9,427 nucleotides of DNA from contig DAOWJS010000033.1 in NCBI GenBank assembly GCA_030640255.1, positions 1-9,427 on the forward strand. Reading direction: 5' to 3'. Shown piece by piece: positions 5,749 to 9,427 of the stretch. A model generated the notes under the pieces. That model saw only the letters and a program-made list of their open reading frames with translations, had not been told where the DNA came from and made no database searches. The DNA is from Dehalococcoidales bacterium. GTDB lineage: Bacteria > Chloroflexota > Dehalococcoidia > Dehalococcoidales > GCA-2688105. Made by a program: the position numbers and the translations under genes. Positions within the stretch are counted from its first letter, which is position 1; each line of letters starts with the position of its first letter.

Positions 5749-7674
5749 CTAAAGGAGAGTCCCCGTCGTAACATAAGCACAGTCCTCATAATAGACCTCT
5801 TCCCCATCAACTGTTTCAGCATAAACCTTGACACAGTTTGTGTGTCTTCCAGCATCGTCCACGTGCGCAGAGAAGGTTATATCTATGGTACCACCGGGTG
5901 GTAGCGGTCCAGGAAAGTTCCAGATGATATAGGGTGCGGTGCTATCAGGAATATAGTTTGCGCTCCCCTGGACATACGAAAGGTAACCGGACAGCGAGTC
6001 CCATACATTTATATTGATGAGAGATACACCACCGTTGTTAGTGATGGTGATGTGAAACTGTACATCGTTACAAACGAATTGCTCTACTTCGTCCGCCCAG
6101 TTTACTCCGCCATCGTTGCTCACCACTTTTTCCATATGAATACTGGGTTTTGCTTCCGGTGGAAAAACCTTCTTGATGTATATTGTGCAGGATGGACATT
6201 CATCACCATCACAGGATGCATTTAAGGTCACTACATAGCTATTCAAACTACTTCCCTGAGGGGTAAATTCGGCGGGAAGAACCGAGCCGGAAGGTGGGAA
6301 TGGCAGGGACCCTATAAGGGTCGAAACATCCCAGGTATAGTCTAGGCTGCAACCATCAGGAATACAGCCAATGCTGGAGTTTACGGTAATCAGACCTGAA
6401 AGGTCGGATATCTGGTCTAGAGTGTTTCCACAACTGCCAGTAGTCCAATTATGATTAGTTCCAAATGTATCTGTCCACGATACTACTACCTCATTCCATG
6501 CTGCTCCACATTGGCACGTCTCGCATGGCTCTCCTCCGGTGATTATAAAGGCCATGTCAATCGGTTGAGGAACTGGCTGAGAAACGTCAAAAGGGTCATA
6601 TAGCGGCTGCCAACCCTGGTCTAAGTAATGACTGTATATGGCGTTGCAACCAAAATGAGCGGACTCGGTGTTTCTCCAGCCCCAAACCCCTGCTGTGTTA
6701 GGGTCTACAACATAGGCACCGACAATTAACCAGTACTCCTCTCCTACTTCCTGGCAGAACGGAGCATCTATATTCTCGATGTCATATCGGTAATACCCGT
6801 CGCTAACATTCTCATAGTATTGACCGGCGAATGGGTTATACCATCCACTGGGGAGTGCAGGTATAAGATTAGAAACAGAGACATCAGAGATGGGGAAAAC
6901 TTGCTCCCATAGTATCTGCCCCACACCACATGTACCTGTTTTTTCTGCGATTTTTATCTCAAACTTGATAATTGTACTGGAACCGTTCCAATGCCCCCAG
7001 AAGTGAATATCGGTAACAAGTCCTGGATGCGAACATAGCCAGTCATCTGCCACATAGCACGGTTCAGCAGCATCATTAAGAGTAGCCATCACACTAAACC
7101 CACCATCACCCTCTGGAAGTTGCGGGTAGTGCATCTTGTGCTCAACAAGTTCACCGGTGATACCCGTAACATAAGCAACATCTAAGTCATGGAGAATATC
7201 CCCGTTATACACACCATCAACTGAGACTTGATTTTTACATTCCCCACTCTCGACCACATGCGCAGAGAAGGTTATCTCTATGGGATCACCGGGTTGTACC
7301 GGTCCAGGAAAGCTCCAGATATAGGGTGCGGTGCTATCAGGAGTAGGGGTTGCGCTACCGTCTATATATTCAAGGCAATCAGGGAGATGGTCGGTAATAA
7401 CTATGTCGTAGAGAGGCACAACAGCATCGTGAGTGACAATGATCTGAAATTCGACATTCTGGCAGACATCTTGATCTACTGCGTTCACCCAGTTTGCGCC
7501 GCCATCAATGCTCACCATTTTTTCTACACTAATACTGGCTAAATCTTTACCAGGTCCCTTTGGCTCTGACGGTGGCGGTGGTCTTAGCTCTGGTGTCGGT
7601 GCTGGTCCGCAGGCTCCGACAAGGAGAGCCACCAATAACAAGGACAGTCCTATTGCCAACCATTTAGACCGCAT
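5749..7674 (-). CDS. Large secreted lipoprotein with two DUF11-like domains
   Basis: This is a predicted cell-surface lipoprotein of 641 residues with unknown binding partner. Residues 1-22 form a lipoprotein signal (MRSK, a hydrophobic core, then LVGAC with lipidated C22), followed by a Pro-rich linker (24-42). Two copies of a DUF11-like, Ig-type beta domain lie at about 46-175 and 510-641. Both begin with EK.VS.DGG.NW and contain DSTAPYI, FPGP and ITFSAHV, and both have a matching cysteine pair (C71/C146 and C535/C614). The central region (178-383), with ADDWLC and TDIHFWGHW, resembles from memory the secreted domain called DUF7901. A Cys-rich Ig-like segment follows (384-500). No enzyme motif and no C-terminal membrane or sortase anchor is seen, so a structural, adhesive or cell-contact role is a guess. 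The ATG at 7674 is fixed by a very strong ribosome binding site and the signal peptide. Confidence 0.9.
   Translation of the reverse strand: MRSKWLAIGLSLLLVALLVGACGPAPTPELRPPPPSEPKGPGKDLASISVEKMVSIDGGANWVNAVDQDVCQNVEFQIIVTHDAVVPLYDIVITDHLPDCLEYIDGSATPTPDSTAPYIWSFPGPVQPGDPIEITFSAHVVESGECKNQVSVDGVYNGDILHDLDVAYVTGITGELVEHKMHYPQLPEGDGGFSVMATLNDAAEPCYVADDWLCSHPGLVTDIHFWGHWNGSSTIIKFEIKIAEKTGTCGVGQILWEQVFPISDVSVSNLIPALPSGWYNPFAGQYYENVSDGYYRYDIENIDAPFCQEVGEEYWLIVGAYVVDPNTAGVWGWRNTESAHFGCNAIYSHYLDQGWQPLYDPFDVSQPVPQPIDMAFIITGGEPCETCQCGAAWNEVVVSWTDTFGTNHNWTTGSCGNTLDQISDLSGLITVNSSIGCIPDGCSLDYTWDVSTLIGSLPFPPSGSVLPAEFTPQGSSLNSYVVTLNASCDGDECPSCTIYIKKVFPPEAKPSIHMEKVVSNDGGVNWADEVEQFVCNDVQFHITITNNGGVSLININVWDSLSGYLSYVQGSANYIPDSTAPYIIWNFPGPLPPGGTIDITFSAHVDDAGRHTNCVKVYAETVDGEEVYYEDCAYVTTGTLL
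5864..6146 (-). repeat. Intragenic direct repeat, copy 2 (C-terminal DUF11 domain)
   Basis: This segment of the lipoprotein gene is collinear with 7259-7538, differing in length by one codon. The block 5864-5950 matches 7259-7342 with 6 differences in 84 aligned bases plus a 3-base insertion, an extra ATC isoleucine codon. The block 6096-6146 matches 7488-7538 with 9 differences in 51. The 145 bases between the blocks are much more divergent. Fourteen of the 15 differences in the two blocks change an amino acid. Confidence 0.85.
7259..7538 (-). repeat. Intragenic direct repeat, copy 1 (N-terminal DUF11 domain)
   Basis: This is the partner of the copy at 5864-6146. It encodes the N-terminal DUF11-like domain from ASISVEKMVS to EITFSAHV. 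The conserved blocks are 7259-7342 and 7488-7538, both separated by 145 bases exactly as in the other copy. The shared layout shows duplication within the gene rather than chance similarity. Confidence 0.85.
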
Positions 7675-7677
7675 TTA

Positions 7678-7688
7678 GATCACCTCCT
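7678..7688 (-). promoter_or_regulatory. Exceptionally long Shine-Dalgarno site of the lipoprotein gene
   Basis: On the minus strand the bases AGGAGGTGATC precede the ATG at 7674. All eleven can pair with the 3' end of typical bacterial 16S rRNA (GATCACCTCCT), and the AGGAGG core is eight bases from the start codon. It fixes the start and predicts efficient translation. No other gene in the window has a match this long. Confidence 0.85.
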
Positions 7689-7739
7689 CATATCAATAAA
7701 TCTACCTAGCTCACTACCAAAATCCCCAATATAGTCAGC

Positions 7740-7768
7740 ATCCTACACCCATGCTTAAGGCGTGTCAA
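7740..7768 (-). promoter_or_regulatory. Candidate sigma70-type promoter of the lipoprotein gene
   Basis: Reading the minus strand, a perfect TTGACA (7768-7763) is followed after 17 bases by TAGGAT (7745-7740), four of six to TATAAT. Transcription would start near 7733, giving a 5' leader of about 58 bases ending in the long ribosome binding site. A five-base inverted repeat, GTGTC/GACAC (7762-7766 and 7778-7782), overlaps the -35 element and could be an operator half-site pair, though this length is common by chance. TATATT (7733-7728) is a nearby alternative -10 without a good -35. Confidence 0.5.
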
Positions 7769-7795
7769 TAGGGCCAAGACACACCCAATCCCTGT

Positions 7796-7815
7796 ACGCA
7801 AGATGTAGTTTGCGT
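7796..7815. other. Small inverted repeat in the lipoprotein upstream region
   Basis: ACGCAA (7796-7801) and TTGCGT (7810-7815) form a six-base stem with an eight-base loop. It lies about 30 bases upstream of the predicted -35 element of the lipoprotein gene, where a regulator could bind. There is no T tract on either strand, so a terminator is unlikely. The rest of the spacer 7675-7888 shows no coding potential that I can support. Confidence 0.3.
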
Positions 7816-7860
7816 CACTGAGTGGAAGAATATTCGGGTTACCGTCACAAACCGCTATAT

Positions 7861-7884
7861 TGTGCCTTGACCCCGGGAGGCACA
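7861..7884 (-). terminator. Hairpin after the radical SAM gene, possible terminator
   Basis: A perfect seven-base stem, TGTGCCT (7861-7867) with AGGCACA (7878-7884), closes a ten-base loop four bases beyond the stop codon of the minus-strand radical SAM gene. Its position suits a transcript end. On that strand the following bases are ATATAGCGG, not a T run, so it is at best a weak intrinsic terminator or an mRNA 3'-end stabiliser. Confidence 0.4.
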
Positions 7885-7888
7885 GAAG

Positions 7889-9427
7889 TCACCACCGCCC
7901 AGTCACCCAGTACCAGAGGGAGTGCCAGGGTTTCAGCTTAATGAGCCCAATCGGTAGCTCTAACTGTGCCTTCTCACTTACTGGAAGCATGTTTATCCTG
8001 TCCACCTCAGCTTTTAAGCCCGATAGTGCCTCATAGTCACCCCTAGCCAGGAGCTCATCAATGCGGGGCATCATATCCCGAGCCGCCAAAATGCGCTGCT
8101 CCCCTGCCTCAGCCATTCGTTTAGAAATAACCCCGTATTTTGCTTTCAATCGGTTGAGCCGCAATATAGCTTCATAGGCAGTGTCAGCAATCTGCTGGCG
8201 TGTCATCCACTCTGTCTCATAGTTCAGGGAATACTTCCAGGATGGCGCCACCAGGGCTTGACGATGCTCTTCCAATGTCCGAAACCGGATGCGGTAGCCG
8301 TAGCGCCCCGGCTGCTCAAAGCCGAGGCTGCCCGGGTCAAGGAAAGGCGACAGAGGCGCAATAAAAAAGCCAAGCCGCTTATCCCCCCTAAACCTCTGTA
8401 ATAAGGAGTCACAGTAATCAATGGTGTCCATTACCGACTGCGGGGTTTGCCTCGGTAGCCCAATCATAAAGAACACATCCAGTCGCCCGCAACCGACATC
8501 AAGGGCATCGCTTAGAGTCTGCTCCAGGGCTTCGGCGGAATAGTGTTTGCCCGAGGCTCTCCTTACCTCAGGGTCGTGAGATTCAGGTGAAATCTCAAGA
8601 CAGAAGTTGGGACAGGTAAAGCTCATCTGCTGCAAAAGGTCTCTTGAGGCGGGAGAGAATAGCTCGAAAATTATTTGATTCTTCACTCTCTCTTTCTGAA
8701 GCAAGCGCAAAACCTCACCGGCATAGCCGTCCCCTGGCTGGCGCAGGTCACCCAGGATGAAGATAGGACCATTGCTAAAACGCCCAATCTGCTTCACATC
8801 TTGAGCCACCGCTTCCGGAGAGCGAAAAACAGGTTTCCCCCGATTATAAAATTGACGGAAGGCGGCGGCTGAGCCGCCACAGACCACACAATTTTCGGTG
8901 CAGCCACGGCAGGTAATCACCGCCGTGATGGGATAGCGAAGCCAGTCCTTAAACGGAATATAGCTGGTAAGGTCACGGTACCTGAGGACAGAGTGTATGA
9001 TATTACCGTAATGATTGGTCATGACATTGCCGAGGTCGGTGGGGATGTAACTGAAGGGATTCTCCCGTATTCCGCTCTGGCTATCTCGCCAAACCAGATT
9101 GGGCACGGCTTCAGGCTCTCTCTTATTTATTACGCAGTCCATCAGCTGTCGGAGTGGCTCTTCGGTAGAATCGCCTCTCAGCACATAATCTATCTCGGGG
9201 TACCTAAGTAGCTCCTGATAGAAATAAGAGGCGGAAAACCCGCCTAATACCACCCTTGCCTCGGGGTGGTATCTTTTCACCAGCCGGGCTATCTCAATAG
9301 CCCCGTGAGCATGTACCAACCAGTGCAAATCGATACCAAAAACCGGTGCCCTCAGTCGCTTGATAAATGCCTCAGCATCAAATTTCTTATCCCTTAGCAT
9401 CCGCACCGCCAGATTAACAATACGCAC
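7889..9427 (-). CDS. Cobalamin-binding radical SAM protein, 5'-truncated by window edge
   Basis: This is a B12-dependent radical SAM enzyme of unknown substrate. Residue numbers count from the window edge. Residues 1-110 are the later part of a B12-binding Rossmann domain (VFGIDLHWL, VVLGGFSAS, then IDYVLRGDSTEEPLRQL). The radical SAM core follows, with the iron-sulfur ligands C176, C180 and C183 in CTENCVVC, then EISPESHD (278-285) and MIGLPRQT (321-328). The C-terminal 110 residues are helical, with no recognised domain and a Trp-rich end. The GTG at the window edge is unlikely to be the start: the beginning of the B12 domain, usually carrying a DxHxxG-type histidine motif, is missing, roughly 60-80 residues. 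From memory it resembles the Ta0216-like B12/radical SAM family (TIGR04190). It is on the same strand as the lipoprotein gene, 214 bases upstream, so co-transcription is possible but not needed. Confidence 0.9.
   Translation of the reverse strand: MRIVNLAVRMLRDKKFDAEAFIKRLRAPVFGIDLHWLVHAHGAIEIARLVKRYHPEARVVLGGFSASYFYQELLRYPEIDYVLRGDSTEEPLRQLMDCVINKREPEAVPNLVWRDSQSGIRENPFSYIPTDLGNVMTNHYGNIIHSVLRYRDLTSYIPFKDWLRYPITAVITCRGCTENCVVCGGSAAAFRQFYNRGKPVFRSPEAVAQDVKQIGRFSNGPIFILGDLRQPGDGYAGEVLRLLQKERVKNQIIFELFSPASRDLLQQMSFTCPNFCLEISPESHDPEVRRASGKHYSAEALEQTLSDALDVGCGRLDVFFMIGLPRQTPQSVMDTIDYCDSLLQRFRGDKRLGFFIAPLSPFLDPGSLGFEQPGRYGYRIRFRTLEEHRQALVAPSWKYSLNYETEWMTRQQIADTAYEAILRLNRLKAKYGVISKRMAEAGEQRILAARDMMPRIDELLARGDYEALSGLKAEVDRINMLPVSEKAQLELPIGLIKLKPWHSLWYWVTGRW

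Noticed and set aside
5864..7538. Diversity-generating retroelement template/variable repeat pair in the lipoprotein
   Set aside because: The differences are not confined to adenine positions (C/G and T/G changes occur), and no reverse transcriptase gene is in the window.
7228..7542. Plus-strand open frame inside the lipoprotein gene
   Set aside because: It is antisense to a well-supported coding region, has no family features, and merely mirrors the DUF11 repeat.
1..9427. CRISPR array, tRNA/rRNA gene, insertion sequence or prophage
   Set aside because: I saw no regularly spaced repeats, tRNA-like cloverleaf, transposase or integrase frame. The only sizeable repeats are the two within the lipoprotein gene.

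Overview
The window most likely comes from a member of the Chloroflexota, probably class Dehalococcoidia. This is inferred from the combination of a radA / ispD-ispF / cysE-cysS cluster, a B12-type radical SAM protein resembling the Ta0216-like family, and a lipid-anchored DUF11-type surface protein. No ribosomal RNA or other decisive marker is present, so the taxonomic call is moderate. There are no tRNA or rRNA genes, CRISPR arrays, transposases or phage genes that I can see.

Positions 1-5741 (plus strand) are a housekeeping block: the 3' part of radA, a family 2 glycosyltransferase, ispD, ispF, cysE and cysS. The order is a variant of the old bacterial locus known from Bacillus subtilis (radA-disA-yacL-ispD-ispF-gltX-cysE-cysS). 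Here a glycosyltransferase and an AT-rich promoter region sit where disA and yacL would be, and a 155-base, strongly foldable leader sits where gltX would be. ispD and ispF are translationally linked (one base apart) and make successive-pathway enzymes of MEP isoprenoid synthesis. cysE and cysS overlap by four bases and link O-acetylserine formation (cysteine synthesis) to charging of tRNA-Cys.

Positions 5749-9427 (minus strand) are accessory in character. A 641-residue lipoprotein carries two copies of a DUF11-like domain around a different central domain and a Cys-rich Ig-like segment. It has a consensus-like promoter and an exceptionally long Shine-Dalgarno match. Beyond it lies a cobalamin-binding radical SAM enzyme whose N-terminus runs off the window. 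cysS and the lipoprotein gene converge with only seven bases between their stop codons and no recognisable terminator.

The observations most worth following up are the structured leader before cysE and the lipoprotein repeats. In the repeats, two blocks are nearly identical in DNA, yet 14 of the 15 nucleotide differences change an amino acid. I found no convincing evidence of a wholly new multi-gene system.
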